Program-made: the position numbers and the translations under genes
The notes under the pieces: model-generated
Seen by the model: only the letters and a program-made list of their open reading frames with translations
The model's database searches: none
What the model was told of the DNA's origin: nothing
In this document: piece by piece, positions 1 to 9,371 of the stretch
Layout: every line of letters begins with the position of its first letter
Numbering within the stretch: position 1 is the first letter of the stretch
Origin: Deltaproteobacteria bacterium
GTDB taxonomy: Bacteria; Myxococcota_A; UBA9042; PHBI01
DNA length: 64,000 nucleotides
Reading direction: 5' to 3'
Assembly: GCA_020632715.1 (NCBI GenBank)
Contig: JACKFA010000006.1
Coordinates: 598,493 to 662,492, forward strand

Positions 1-2
1 CG

Positions 3-44
3 GCGCCCTGCGAGCTCTTCGAGAACGGGTGCGGCGTACCCTGA
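3..44 (+). CDS. possible C-terminal end of an upstream gene, cut by the window edge
   Basis: One frame reads through the left edge and ends at a TGA at 42-44. The last 13 residues include two cysteines in a pattern (CELFENGCG) typical of the end of a secreted, disulfide-containing protein. The other two frames also end soon (TGA near 56-58 and 88-90), so the choice rests only on the look of the peptide. Nothing can be said about function. Confidence 0.25.
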   Translation, partial: APCELFENGCGVP

Positions 45-390
45 CGACGCCGCCCTGAACGTCGTCTTTCGGGCATCGTCGCGCGGGTGAATCATTCGAG
101 TCTGCGGAAATTGTCGCGGAATCCGGGAACCGCGCGACGCCTGACCGAATTCTGAATTACGGCTCAGAATTTTGTGCCGCGCGTTATTGCCACCTCGGAC
201 CGCGTTCGTGAGGCGCACCCCGCGCGCCTCTCCGCCGAAATGAGTGCTCGACCTTCGACCCGACCCGAGGCTACGATGATGCCATGGAGCAAGTCGCCGA
301 GCGTGCCCGCGCCGCGACGGCGTCGCCTTTGGGGCGGCGTCGCGCCCGTGCCGCTGCAGCCACCGGCGATGAGGCTCGCTTGGGGGTGGC
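45..390. other. non-coding leader region upstream of the TIGR02147-type gene
   Basis: About 350 bases without a convincing gene. A short ORF over 174-680 is a shadow of the gene starting at 391. The stretch around 140-180 is unusually A+T-rich for this genome and holds an inverted repeat (listed separately). No clear -35/-10 pair was recognised. The last bases before 391 contain a G-rich run (GGGGGTGG) that can serve as ribosome binding site. Confidence 0.4.
148..171. promoter_or_regulatory. inverted repeat AATTCTGA-N8-TCAGAATT
   Basis: Two perfect 8-base arms (148-155 and 164-171) are separated by 8 bases, in an A+T-rich pocket of an otherwise very G+C-rich sequence. The right arm runs into TTTTG, so a weak terminator for the upstream gene is possible. 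An operator for the regulator starting at 391 is the other reading. Sequence alone does not decide. Confidence 0.4.
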
Positions 391-1203
391 ATGCCCGATG
401 TGAGGGATTTCGTCGACTACCGCGAGTACCTCGCGGCCTTGGTGTCCCATCACAAAAACATAGACCGGTCGTTCTCGTATCGCGGCTTCGCCCGCAAAGC
501 CGGTCTCGCGTCGCCGAACTACCTCCAGCAGGTCATCAGTCGCAACCGCAACCTGGCGCCGGCCTCGGTTCCGGCCTTCGCGAAGGGCTTCGGGATGTCG
601 CGCGCCGACGCCCGCATCTTCCAGTTCATGGTGGAGTTCGACGCGGCGCGCACGGACGACGAGAAGAACCAGTGGTGTGACCGGCTCCTCGACCACGAGC
701 GCGGCCACGCGCGCCGGAAGGCCGTCTCGGCGCACCGCCAGTGGTATCCGCTCGTGATCCGCGAGATGGCCGCGCTGCCGGGCTTCCAGCCCGACCCGGC
801 CTGGGTGGCGCCGCGTCTGCGGCCGGCGATCACCGAGGCGCAGGCGCGCCGCGCCCTCGAGCTCCTCTTCGACGCCGGGCTCCTCTTGCGCGCGCACGAC
901 GGCGCGGTGCGTCCCGGGCCCGGGGAGGCGCTCGAGCCGCCGCTCGCGGAGCTCGCCGCGCGCAACGCCGAGCGCTCGCGCGGGCAGCTCGTCTCGCAGA
1001 CGCTCAACGACCGCCTCGACACCGTGCGGAGCCTCAGCCTCCGCCTCACGCCGTCGGCCGTGTCGGCCGCGAACGCGGCGATCGATCGCCTCATCGGCGA
1101 GCTCGAGGCGCTGGTCGCCGCCGACGGGGAGGCGCCGCCGGCCGAGATCCACACGCTCGCCGTCGCGCTCTTCCCGGTCACGGCCACCACCGACCTCGGC
1201 TGA
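391..1203 (+). CDS. TIGR02147-family (DUF4423-type) putative regulator
   Basis: 270 residues. The N-terminus, with a VRDFVDYREYL-type start followed by FARKAGLASPNYLQQVISRNRNL (residues about 30-50), is the helix-turn-helix-like hallmark of TIGR02147 proteins, which are common in Myxococcota and Fibrobacteres. The middle part (about 65-190) has the winged-helix-like segment typical of DUF4423, and the end is helical. Length fits the family. Function is unknown beyond likely DNA binding; recognition is by motif memory, not by search. ATG at 391 follows a G-rich stretch. It stands alone, with the next gene starting 85 bases downstream. Confidence 0.75.
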   Translation: MPDVRDFVDYREYLAALVSHHKNIDRSFSYRGFARKAGLASPNYLQQVISRNRNLAPASVPAFAKGFGMSRADARIFQFMVEFDAARTDDEKNQWCDRLLDHERGHARRKAVSAHRQWYPLVIREMAALPGFQPDPAWVAPRLRPAITEAQARRALELLFDAGLLLRAHDGAVRPGPGEALEPPLAELAARNAERSRGQLVSQTLNDRLDTVRSLSLRLTPSAVSAANAAIDRLIGELEALVAADGEAPPAEIHTLAVALFPVTATTDLG

Positions 1204-1288
1204 CGGCGCCCGCGCGTCGCGCGGGGGGCGGTCGCCCCGGGCTGGAGTTATTTCGCGGCCACGCATAGACTCCCCGGCGGGGGAGACG

Positions 1289-2818
1289 ATGCGCGACGAG
1301 CTTGGGGGCGGCCTCATCGATGAGCGGGGCGCGCGCGCGGTCGATGGGGCGACCGGCGTCGGGGGCCGACGTGTGCCCTGGGGCGCGCTCGCGGTCGCGC
1401 TCCTCGTCGGCGCGTGCGGCGGCGATGGCGGCGGCGGCGCGACCGACGCCACGGCGATCACCGACACGGCGCCTGTGGACGTGATCCCCGCGGACACGGT
1501 GACCACGGACACCGGCGGCGCTGACGTCACCGTCACGTCGGGCGGCTGGCGCGCGACCGTCGTTGCCGAGGGCGGCCGGCAGGTGCGCGCGACGACCCTC
1601 CCGAGCGGGCGCGTCGCGGCCATCGCGTACGCGGACGAGGGGATCCCCGGCGCGAGCTGCGGCGCGAGCGGCGAGGCCGCGGCGACCTTGGTCGGCTGGG
1701 ACCTGTCCTACGCCGAGCGCGGCGCGGACGGCGCGTGGGCGGTCGAGGTCGTGGCGCGCGTCGACCACCTCGGCCCGCCGCGCGGCGCCGACGTCGGCGC
1801 GGCGGGCGACGGCGCGCCCGTCATCGCGGCGCTCGCGGGCGGTCCGAGCGAGCAGCCGCCGTACTGCGGGGCGAACGACCTCGCGATCTACGAGCGCGCG
1901 CCGGGCTCGGCGGGGTTCTCGCCGCGCGTCGTCGTCGCCGAGAGCGACGAGGCGCAGACCGGCGAGCCCGCGAGCGACTACGGCACCGTCGTGGGCCTCT
2001 GGCCGGCCATCGCGAAGGACCCCGACGGGCGGCTCGCCGTCGCCTACAAGGACGTGCACGCCGGGAGCCTCCAGGGCGACGACTTCGCGCGCGCCGACCT
2101 CGAGCTCGTGTGGGAGGGCGCGGGAGGCGGGCTCCGGCACCTCGCGGTCGACCCGGGCGTCGGCGCCGGCAACTACAACGGGCTCGTCTTCGACGCCGAC
2201 GGGCGGCCCGTCGTGATGACCTTCAACCCGCGCGACGACGTCGCGAGCGCCTCGCGGCGCGGCCTCTGGCTCTGGCGCTCCGGTGACGACGGCGCGACGT
2301 GGGAGTCGGTGCGCCTCACGGCGGGCGGCACCGGGGAGCGCCCGGCGATCGCCTGGGACGCCGACGGCGGGACCGTCTGGGTCGCCTGGTACGACGCCGA
2401 GCGCGGCCTCCCGATGGTCGCGCACCTCGTCGACGACGCCGCGTTCGCCTCGCTCGCGGACGGGTGGGAGGTCGAGGACGTCGGCGACCACGTGTTCGAC
2501 GAGGGGGCGCACCCCGCGCTCGCCGTGACCGCCGACGGGCAGGTCGCGCTCGCCTGGTACCGCTGCGGACGCGCGAGCGACGGCGTCGGCAACTGCTCGC
2601 CGCAGCGCGACGGCGTCGTCTTCGCGTACCGCGACGGCGGCGAGCAGTGGGTCCGCGAGGTCGTCGACGACGGCGGCGCCGACGGCGTCTGCGGCGGCTA
2701 CATCGCGCTCGCCTTCGCGGGCGGCGACACGCCGGTCCTGCTCTACCAGTGCCTCGTGCCGGACGGCGCGGGCGGCTACGCGGCGCGCCTCGTCGCCGCC
2801 ACGGGAGATCGGCTTTGA
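1289..2818 (+). CDS. lipoprotein with sialidase/BNR-like repeats, function unknown
   Basis: 509 residues. A hydrophobic stretch (about 30-42) ends in a lipobox LVGAC (Cys43), so it is probably a lipoprotein. A low-complexity G/D/T linker (about 43-70) typical of myxobacterial lipoproteins follows. The rest shows recurring blocks of the type ADGRPVVMTFNPR, DDGATWESVRLT and RPAIAWDADGGTVWVAWYD, which resemble the Asp-box strands of sialidase/BNR beta-propellers. No catalytic residues were identified. The start is uncertain: a GTG at about 1372 would give a shorter signal peptide. It overlaps the next gene by TTGA at the stop, so the two are probably co-transcribed. Confidence 0.7.
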   Translation: MRDELGGGLIDERGARAVDGATGVGGRRVPWGALAVALLVGACGGDGGGGATDATAITDTAPVDVIPADTVTTDTGGADVTVTSGGWRATVVAEGGRQVRATTLPSGRVAAIAYADEGIPGASCGASGEAAATLVGWDLSYAERGADGAWAVEVVARVDHLGPPRGADVGAAGDGAPVIAALAGGPSEQPPYCGANDLAIYERAPGSAGFSPRVVVAESDEAQTGEPASDYGTVVGLWPAIAKDPDGRLAVAYKDVHAGSLQGDDFARADLELVWEGAGGGLRHLAVDPGVGAGNYNGLVFDADGRPVVMTFNPRDDVASASRRGLWLWRSGDDGATWESVRLTAGGTGERPAIAWDADGGTVWVAWYDAERGLPMVAHLVDDAAFASLADGWEVEDVGDHVFDEGAHPALAVTADGQVALAWYRCGRASDGVGNCSPQRDGVVFAYRDGGEQWVREVVDDGGADGVCGGYIALAFAGGDTPVLLYQCLVPDGAGGYAARLVAATGDRL

Positions 2819-3282
2819 GGCGGGCGCGGCTCGGGCCCCGCTGGGCGGCGCTGCTCGCGCTCGCGCTCGCCGCGCTCGCGGCTCCGGCGTGCGCGGACGA
2901 GGGCTTCTCGCTCGACGGCAGCCTCGGCGCGGTCTACCCGCTCTCGGCCGACCGCGTGCGGGCGCGCCTCTACCCGTCCGAGCTCGCGATCGAGTTCGTG
3001 CGCGACAACGGCGAGGTGCCCGTGCGCATCACGATCCGCCGCGCGGAGGCCGAGGTCGTGCGGCCCGGCTCGGTCGACCTCGGGCGCTACGGCGACGTCA
3101 CGGGCAGCCTCGCCGACCGCGAGATGCCCCCCTTCGACGACGGCGAGCTCATCTTCGACGAGGTCGGGCGCGACGAGGGCGACGCGCTGAGCGGCAGCTT
3201 CACGGCGCGCTTCGTCGCGGGGCGCGCGACCTACGATCTGCACGGGTCCTTCGCGACCCACCTCGAGGTGGTGGCGTTTTGA
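2815..3282 (+). CDS. small exported protein of unknown function
   Basis: 155 residues if started at the TTG at 2815, which overlaps the upstream stop (TTGA) and has GGAGATC upstream. This start gives a clean signal peptide: Arg-rich n-region, Leu/Ala core, and cleavage near APACA-DEG (about residue 28). The mature part has alternating acidic and hydrophobic residues with two small repeats of an (I/F)D(E)xGR type and no cysteines; it looks all-beta. No family was recognised. Coupling to the preceding lipoprotein suggests a shared role at the cell surface. Confidence 0.6.
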   Translation: MRRARLGPRWAALLALALAALAAPACADEGFSLDGSLGAVYPLSADRVRARLYPSELAIEFVRDNGEVPVRITIRRAEAEVVRPGSVDLGRYGDVTGSLADREMPPFDDGELIFDEVGRDEGDALSGSFTARFVAGRATYDLHGSFATHLEVVAF

Positions 3283-3347
3283 CGGCGGCGACGCGACGGG
3301 CGATGGGCGGGGGCGAGGCGGCGGGCGCGCGGCGGGCCCCGGCGTCG

Positions 3348-3857
3348 TCAGCGCACGTCGATCGTCACGAGGAAGCCCGCGCTCATGTCGGAGAAGATCT
3401 CGACGAGGTGGTCGCCGCGCGGGCCGAGCTCGAGCTCGTGCTCGAGGACGTCGTCGTCGCCGAGGGCGCGGGCGACCTCGTCGCCGGTCAGCCGCAGCGC
3501 GTCGAGGCCGGCGCAGTCGGGCGTGTACGCCTGCAGGACGAGCTCCGTGCCCGGCCAGCCGAGGCCCGTGAGCTTCAGGCGCACGCGGGCGCGCTCGCCG
3601 TCGACCTCGCTGCGCACGAGCCAGCGCTGGCCGCCGGGGAAGGCGCTCGACACGTAGCTGCCCTCGTCGACGGTGCAGCTCGCGCGCACGGCGCACAGCG
3701 GGATCGACTCCGTGCAGAGGCGCTCGAGGCGCCCGTCGACGAAGGCGTCCTCGGACGAGATGCAGGCCCCCGGGAGGCCGAACGCGAGCGCGACCGCGCC
3801 CGTGACGACGTGGATCATCCCCCTCATGAGCCGCATGATGGGGCAGCGAGCCGACAA
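3348..3857 (-). CDS. putative lipoprotein, function unknown
   Basis: 169 residues, convergent with the previous gene. A hydrophobic segment (about 14-30) is followed by LPGAC, a lipobox, at about residue 32. The mature part has four further cysteines (about 48-62 and in YTPDCAGLD), which suggests disulfides, and ends in a beta-rich stretch (DHLVEIFSDMSAGFLVTIDVR). The ATG may be the internal Met at residue 8 or 11 rather than the first. No family recognised. Confidence 0.6.
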   Translation of the reverse strand: MSARCPIMRLMRGMIHVVTGAVALAFGLPGACISSEDAFVDGRLERLCTESIPLCAVRASCTVDEGSYVSSAFPGGQRWLVRSEVDGERARVRLKLTGLGWPGTELVLQAYTPDCAGLDALRLTGDEVARALGDDDVLEHELELGPRGDHLVEIFSDMSAGFLVTIDVR

Positions 3858-3877
3858 GAGGCAAGAAGGGAGGGCGC

Positions 3878-4564
3878 ATGAGCGGTTCGGGCGACATGAG
3901 GAGCCGGGGCTTCCGCGGCGGACACGACGGAGCCCGAGCGCGGACGCTCGCGCTCGCGCTGGGCGTCGTGGTCGGGCTCACCGCGGCCGGCGGCGGGGCG
4001 CGCGCCGAGGATCCGCGCGGCTACGACGCCGTCGCCGTGCAGAACCGCGGCTACTTCGGGCACCACGAGCTCGGGCTCGCCGTCGGGATCCTGCCGATGG
4101 ACGCCTTCACGAAGGGGTTCACGCTGAGCGCCGCGTACACGCTGCACTTCGACCCCGTGTACGCCTGGGAGATAGCCCAGCTGACCTACGCGATCCCGGT
4201 CGACACCGGGCTCAAGGCCGACCTCTCGGCGTACGATCTGCAGCCGACGCCCTTCGAGGTGCTCGAGACGAGCGTCTTCACGAACTTCGTGCTGACCCCG
4301 ATCTACTGGAAGGGGGCCGTCTTCAACGACAGCCTCACGCGCGGGGAGATCATGCTCCTCCTCGGCGCCGGCTACGGCTGGTTCACGCGCTCGAGCCGCC
4401 CCGGCTTCGACGCGGGCCTCGCGATGCGCCTCTTCATGAGCGAGCACGTCTCGCTGCGCCTCGACGTCCGCTACCAGGGCTTCCTCACGACCAGCGACGT
4501 CGACGGCGCGCTCGACCTCCACAGCGACCTCTGGATCGGCCTCGGGCTCGGGTTCATCCTATGA
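3878..4564 (+). CDS. outer-membrane beta-barrel protein (myxobacterial OMP type)
   Basis: 228 residues with a signal peptide (hydrophobic core about 23-40, cleavage near ARAED). The mature part starts with AVQNRGYFGHHELGLAVGILPMDAFTKGFTL and continues with alternating strands, including LTPIYWKGAVFNDS and a final aromatic strand IGLGLGFIL. This is the pattern of the small outer-membrane beta-barrel family (OMP_myx type) seen in Myxococcota beside TPR lipoproteins. It overlaps the next gene at ATGA (4561-4564), so the four genes from here to 9967 form one envelope operon. In Myxococcus comparable sets belong to the Glt gliding/envelope machinery; that link is inference. Confidence 0.7.
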   Translation: MSGSGDMRSRGFRGGHDGARARTLALALGVVVGLTAAGGGARAEDPRGYDAVAVQNRGYFGHHELGLAVGILPMDAFTKGFTLSAAYTLHFDPVYAWEIAQLTYAIPVDTGLKADLSAYDLQPTPFEVLETSVFTNFVLTPIYWKGAVFNDSLTRGEIMLLLGAGYGWFTRSSRPGFDAGLAMRLFMSEHVSLRLDVRYQGFLTTSDVDGALDLHSDLWIGLGLGFIL

Positions 4565-6036
4565 CGCGGCGCGTCACGAGCCGGGCCGCCCTGGTGGCGG
4601 TCGCGCTGAGCGTCGTCACGGCCGCCGGGGGCTGCGGCACCGCCGAGCTCGCGACCGATCGCGACGCGCTCTACAACCAGTCCGTCGACGCCCTCGGGAG
4701 CGGCGAGCCGGTGCTCGCGATGCGCGCCGCGAACCGCTATCTCAAGGGGGCCACCGTCGACGACGCGCGCTACGACCGGGCGCTCCGCGTCATCGCGCGC
4801 GGCGCCGAGACGCTCGGGCTCCGCTACGCCGCGAGCATCGCCTGGCTCGGGATCGCGGAGGGCCGGCGCGACCCGGAGCTCGTCCCGGACGCCGTCGCCG
4901 CCATCGCGCGCCTCGTGACGACCGGCCCGCACGACGACCGGCTGCTGGTCGGCGGCTTCGTGGCGGCGGCCGACCTCGGGCAGCTCCCGCCGGACCTCGC
5001 CGGCTTCGTCGCCTACGAGGCGGGGCTCGACCTCCTGCGGCGCGGCTACGGCGAGTGGGCGGCGACGCGCTTCTCGACCATCCCCGCGGCGAGCCCGTGG
5101 GCCTACCGCGCGCGCTACGTGCAGGCGACGGTGCTCGTAGCGGCCGGCGCGCTCGCGGACGCGCAGGCGGCCTTCGAGGGGCTCCTCGCCGACGGCGACG
5201 ACCCCGAGAAGCAGGCGCTCGGCGCGCGGCTCCCGGACGACCTGCGCGTGGACCTCCACCGCAGCATCGCGCGCCTCCTCTTCGAGGCGAAGCGCTACGA
5301 CGAGGCGCTCGTGCACTACGACGCCATCCGGGATCGCGCGAAGGACGATCCCGGCCTCCTCCTCGAGATGGCGTGGGCCCACTACCACCGCGGCGCCACG
5401 GTCCGCGCGCTCGGGCTCGTCCTCGCGCTCGACGCGCCCGAGTTCTCCGACCTCATCGCGCCCGAGCGCTACCTGCTCGCGGCGCTCTGCTTCCGCCGCC
5501 TCTGCCAGTTCGAGCCGGCGCGCGCGGCGGCCGTGCGGCTCGAGTCCGAGTACGCGGACGCCTACCGCGACCTCGCCTCGGGGCGCCCGCTCACCGCGTC
5601 CCAGCCGCTCCGCGACGCCGCGCGGCGGCTCCGTGAGGTGCGGCCGACGGCCGAGCTGCTCGCGAGCATGAAGGCCGAGCGCGCGCGCGTGGCCGGGCTC
5701 GCGGACGAGCTCGGGCCGGATCTGCTCGCGTACCTCGCGGGCGTCTACGATCGCGGGCTCGAGGAGGTCGGGCGGCGCGAGGAGGAGGCGCTGCGCGTCG
5801 CCGTCGTGAAGGTCGGAAACCAGCTCCTCTCGGCGCGCGAGGGGGTGCGCCTGACGACGCACGAGCTCGGCGTCGCGCTCCTGCGCGGGCGCCACCGGCC
5901 GGCCGGGCCGCGCGAGCTGCCGCCGCCGGAGACGTCGGCGCGCGGCGACCACGTCGCCTTCGAGTTCACCGGCGAGTTCTGGACCGACGAGCTCGACGAT
6001 CTCGTCGTCCGCGTGGAGGACCAATGCATCCAGTGA
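4561..6036 (+). CDS. TPR-rich putative lipoprotein
   Basis: 491 residues from the ATG at 4561, which overlaps the preceding stop by four bases; longer in-frame extensions would run inside the beta-barrel gene. A signal sequence ends at AAGGC (Cys25). Helical repeats of the tetratricopeptide kind fill about 30-400 (for example YDEALVHYDAIRDRAKDDPGLLLEMAWAHYHRG). The C-terminus FEFTGEFWTDELDDLVV is acidic and conserved-looking. Size and layout resemble the GltE/AglT-type TPR lipoproteins of Myxococcus gliding motility; that assignment is inference. The next gene starts 13 bases inside this one. Confidence 0.7.
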   Translation: MTRRVTSRAALVAVALSVVTAAGGCGTAELATDRDALYNQSVDALGSGEPVLAMRAANRYLKGATVDDARYDRALRVIARGAETLGLRYAASIAWLGIAEGRRDPELVPDAVAAIARLVTTGPHDDRLLVGGFVAAADLGQLPPDLAGFVAYEAGLDLLRRGYGEWAATRFSTIPAASPWAYRARYVQATVLVAAGALADAQAAFEGLLADGDDPEKQALGARLPDDLRVDLHRSIARLLFEAKRYDEALVHYDAIRDRAKDDPGLLLEMAWAHYHRGATVRALGLVLALDAPEFSDLIAPERYLLAALCFRRLCQFEPARAAAVRLESEYADAYRDLASGRPLTASQPLRDAARRLREVRPTAELLASMKAERARVAGLADELGPDLLAYLAGVYDRGLEEVGRREEEALRVAVVKVGNQLLSAREGVRLTTHELGVALLRGRHRPAGPRELPPPETSARGDHVAFEFTGEFWTDELDDLVVRVEDQCIQ

Positions 6037-9000
6037 GAGCGGAGCACGCGCGGCGCGGGTCGGCGCTCGCGGCCGCGGCGCTGGCGGTCGCCGTCGCGGC
6101 CTTCGGCGGGGCGGCCGGCGGCTGCGCGCACGAGCACGTGCCGGTGCCCGAGCCGACGGCCATCGAGCAGCTGCGCGTGCGCATCACGAAGACGCGCCAC
6201 GCCATCAAGGAGACGCAGGCGACCATCGCGCGCTCGAAGGGGAGCCCGCACCTGCCGGAGCTCTACGTGCGGCTCGCCGAGCTCCTGAGCGAGGAGGCGC
6301 GGTACCACAACGAGGTCGCCTACGAGCGCGAGGAGCGGAAGAGCGCGGTCATCCACGCCCCGCAGGTGCGGCTCCTGAAGGAGCAGGCGATCGCGACCTA
6401 CCGGCGCGCGGAGAAGCTCTATCCCGACAGCGCCCTCGTGCCGCGGATCCTCTTCAACATCGGCCACGAGCAGCGCGAGCTCGGCGACTTCGACGGCATG
6501 GTCCTGACCCTCGAGGACCTCGCCGCGCGCTTCCCGGGGAGCCCGCTCACCGACGAGGCGCTCCTCGTCCTCGGCGACTACCACTTCGACAAGGGCGACC
6601 TCGAGCGGTCCGCCGCGGCCTACGAGCGCATCGTCGCGCGGCCGCTCTCGCGCGTCTCGGGGCTCGCCTACTACAAGCTCGGCTGGGTGTGGGTGAACAA
6701 GAGCACCTGCGCGCGGGCGCTCGACGGCTTCGAGCACGCGCTCGACGCGTCGGCGCGCTGGGAGGCGCGGAAGGCCGAGCTCGCCGCGGCGCCGGGGGGC
6801 GCGGGCGTCGTCGCCCCCGACGCGCCCTCGACCGGGCAAGCCATCGACGTGCGCCGCGAGGCCCTCGTCGACCTCATCTACTGCTACACCCAGGAGCGCG
6901 ACACCGCCCAGGCGCTGCCGTACCTCCGGAGCCACGCGGCCGACCGCTACGCCTACGTCGCCGCGCTCCGGCGCATGGCCGAGCGCCTCTCGTTCATGAA
7001 CCAGCGCGACCCGGGGCTCGAGGTCGCGCGCGAGCTCGTCCGGCTCTCGGCGTCCGACGCCGACCGCCTCGACGACGCCCGCCTCCTCTACGGCTTCCTG
7101 CGCGTGGTCGAGGGGGCGCCCGCGCCCGGGCTCCGCGCGTCCGACGTGCGGCTCCTCGTCGACACGGTGGTGCTCGAGATGCAGCGCCCGACGCGCGATC
7201 AAGCCGACCGCGACAAGCTCGAGGACGAGTTCGAGCACATGGCGCGCGACCTGCTGACGACGCACCAGGAGGCCGCGCAGGCCCTCCCGGACGAGGTCGC
7301 GCGGAAGCGGGCGCTCGGCGAGGTCGCCGGCGGCTACGTCGTCTACCTCGACGCCTTCCAGCGGAGCGCCGCGCGGGTCGAGGTCACCGAGAACCTCGCC
7401 GAGACCTACGCGCTCCTCGGCGACGACCTCTCCGCGGGGAGGCGCTACCTCGAGCTCGCGGACCTCGCGGCGGAGCCGGCCGCGCGGAAGAAGGCGCTGC
7501 TCTCGGCGCTCGGGCACCTCCAGCGCGCGCTCGAGGCGGAGGGGCCGCGGGAGCAGGTGGGGCGTGTCGTGGCGCGGGCGGCGCTCCGGCGCGCGGGCGT
7601 CGAGCTCCTCGGCGGCGAGCTCGACGCGTCCTCGAAGCGCACGGTCGAGCTCGCGGTCGCCTACACCTTCTTCGACGAGGGGCGCTACGACGAGGCCATC
7701 GACCTGCTCTCGGCGCTCACGCACGAGTTCCCGCGCACGGAGGAGGGCGACACCGCCGCGTTCCTCGCGCTCGACGCCTACGAGGCGGCCGGCGACTGGG
7801 ACGGGCTCATCGTCGCGGGGCAGCGCCTCCTCGCGCCGAACGGGCCGCTCACGGACGCGGCGCGGGCGAAGGTGCAGCCGGCGGTCGCGCGCGCGGAGGC
7901 GAAGAAGCTCGACGAGCTCGCGCTCGAGGCGTCGGGGGAGGGGGGCGCGGACGTCTCCGTGCTCGAGCGCTTCGCGGAGCGCTACCAGGGAACGAACCTC
8001 GGCGAGCGCGCGCTCGTCGACGCGTTCGTGGCCGCGCGCGCGGTCGGCGACAACGACGCCCTGCAGCGCCTCGGCGGGCGCCTCGTGCAGCAATATCCCG
8101 ACAGCGAGCAGACCTCGGGCATCATCTCGAGCCTCGCGCGCAACGCCGTCGCGAATCTCGACTACGAGCAGGCGATCGCCGCGTTCGAGAAGGCCGCGGC
8201 GACCGAGGCCTCGGACAGCGCGATGCTCCTCGTGACGGCGGCCGAGCTCAAGGACCAGCTCGGCGACGCGGCCGGCGCGACCGAGGTGTTCAAGCAGGCG
8301 CTCGCGCGCGCGAAGAACGCGAACGCGCGGGCGCAGGTGGCGGAGCACCTCGCGGCGCACCTCGAGGCGACCGGGGCCGCGCCGAATCAGGTCGTGGCGC
8401 TCCTCGGGCCGCTCGCGGGCGAGGCGGGACCGGACGTGCTCGCGACGCTCGGGCTCGCGCAGGTCGAGCTCGGGCAGGCGGACGAGGCGGAGAAGACGTT
8501 CCAGGGGGTGCTCGACGGGCGCGTGGCGTCGTCGGTCGAGGCCAAGGCGCGCGCGCAGTACGGCAACGCCGAGGCGATGGCGTCGATCATCGCGAGCTAC
8601 GCGCCGGACGGGAGCGTGGAGTCGCTGAACGAGCTCGTGACGCTCATCGAGGTGGCGCAGCAGGGCTACCTGAACGCGGCGCGGCAGGGGAGCGCGTTCA
8701 TCGCGGCGACGGCGCTCGCGCGGCTCGGGAAGATGGCGCAGGGGGCGGCCGCGAAGCTCGCGAGCCTGCCGATGCCGGCGGCGCTCGGGCCCGACGAGGC
8801 GGCGGCGGTGAAGGCGGCGCTCGGGACGCGCGCGCAAGAGCTGCGCGAGCTCGCCGAGAGCGCGCGGACGACCTGCGCGGAGCAGGGCTTCCGGCTCTCG
8901 TGGTTTGGGCCGGTCGTGCGCGGCTGCCTCAAGGGGGAGCTCCCGGCGTCGATGCGGCTCCAGCACGACGCGATCCGGCCGCGGCGCGGCGGCGCCCGCG

Positions 9001-9371
9001 GTGACGTCCCGGCGCTGCGCGCGAAGCTCGCGGAGAGCCCGCAGGACCCGGCCGTGCTCGAGAGCGTGGGCGCGGGCCTCCTCGACGCGGGGGATCCGCA
9101 CGTGGCGCGGCTCGTGCTCGCGCGGGCGACGGCGGCCGGCGGCGGCGCGAAGGCGACGAACCTGCTCGGGATCGCCGAGTACGGGGTCGGGAACACGGAG
9201 GCGGCGCTCGAGGCGTTCGCGCGGGCCGCGGAGGCGGGGCTCGCGGCGGGGCGCGAGAACATGCAGCGGGTCTTCACGGAGCTCGGCCTGAGCGACGCCG
9301 CGGCGACCGCCGGCGAGCGTTACGCAGGTGCGAAGGACGGCGGCGGCAGACTCCTCGGAGGTGGCCGATGA
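6024..9371 (+). CDS. large TPR-repeat lipoprotein
   Basis: 1115 residues. ATG at 6024 is preceded by GGAGGA (6015-6020). A hydrophobic signal stretch ends near Cys34 (AAGGC), a weak lipobox. The whole mature part is built from TPR units; clear ones include LYPDSALVPRILFNIGHEQRELGDFDGM (about 132-160), FFDEGRYDEAIDLLSALTHEFP and LDYEQAIAAFEKAAA. Such long TPR proteins act as periplasmic or outer-membrane scaffolds. Its place between another TPR lipoprotein and a coiled-coil lipoprotein suggests a multi-protein envelope complex. It overlaps its neighbours at both ends (13 and 4 bases). Confidence 0.75.
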   Translation: MHPVRAEHARRGSALAAAALAVAVAAFGGAAGGCAHEHVPVPEPTAIEQLRVRITKTRHAIKETQATIARSKGSPHLPELYVRLAELLSEEARYHNEVAYEREERKSAVIHAPQVRLLKEQAIATYRRAEKLYPDSALVPRILFNIGHEQRELGDFDGMVLTLEDLAARFPGSPLTDEALLVLGDYHFDKGDLERSAAAYERIVARPLSRVSGLAYYKLGWVWVNKSTCARALDGFEHALDASARWEARKAELAAAPGGAGVVAPDAPSTGQAIDVRREALVDLIYCYTQERDTAQALPYLRSHAADRYAYVAALRRMAERLSFMNQRDPGLEVARELVRLSASDADRLDDARLLYGFLRVVEGAPAPGLRASDVRLLVDTVVLEMQRPTRDQADRDKLEDEFEHMARDLLTTHQEAAQALPDEVARKRALGEVAGGYVVYLDAFQRSAARVEVTENLAETYALLGDDLSAGRRYLELADLAAEPAARKKALLSALGHLQRALEAEGPREQVGRVVARAALRRAGVELLGGELDASSKRTVELAVAYTFFDEGRYDEAIDLLSALTHEFPRTEEGDTAAFLALDAYEAAGDWDGLIVAGQRLLAPNGPLTDAARAKVQPAVARAEAKKLDELALEASGEGGADVSVLERFAERYQGTNLGERALVDAFVAARAVGDNDALQRLGGRLVQQYPDSEQTSGIISSLARNAVANLDYEQAIAAFEKAAATEASDSAMLLVTAAELKDQLGDAAGATEVFKQALARAKNANARAQVAEHLAAHLEATGAAPNQVVALLGPLAGEAGPDVLATLGLAQVELGQADEAEKTFQGVLDGRVASSVEAKARAQYGNAEAMASIIASYAPDGSVESLNELVTLIEVAQQGYLNAARQGSAFIAATALARLGKMAQGAAAKLASLPMPAALGPDEAAAVKAALGTRAQELRELAESARTTCAEQGFRLSWFGPVVRGCLKGELPASMRLQHDAIRPRRGGARGDVPALRAKLAESPQDPAVLESVGAGLLDAGDPHVARLVLARATAAGGGAKATNLLGIAEYGVGNTEAALEAFARAAEAGLAAGRENMQRVFTELGLSDAAATAGERYAGAKDGGGRLLGGGR

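Noticed and set aside
5745..9101. 1118-codon minus-strand frame opposite the TPR lipoprotein
   Set aside because: Arg/Leu/Val/Glu-only composition; the plus strand has a signal peptide, TPR units and good overlaps with its neighbours.
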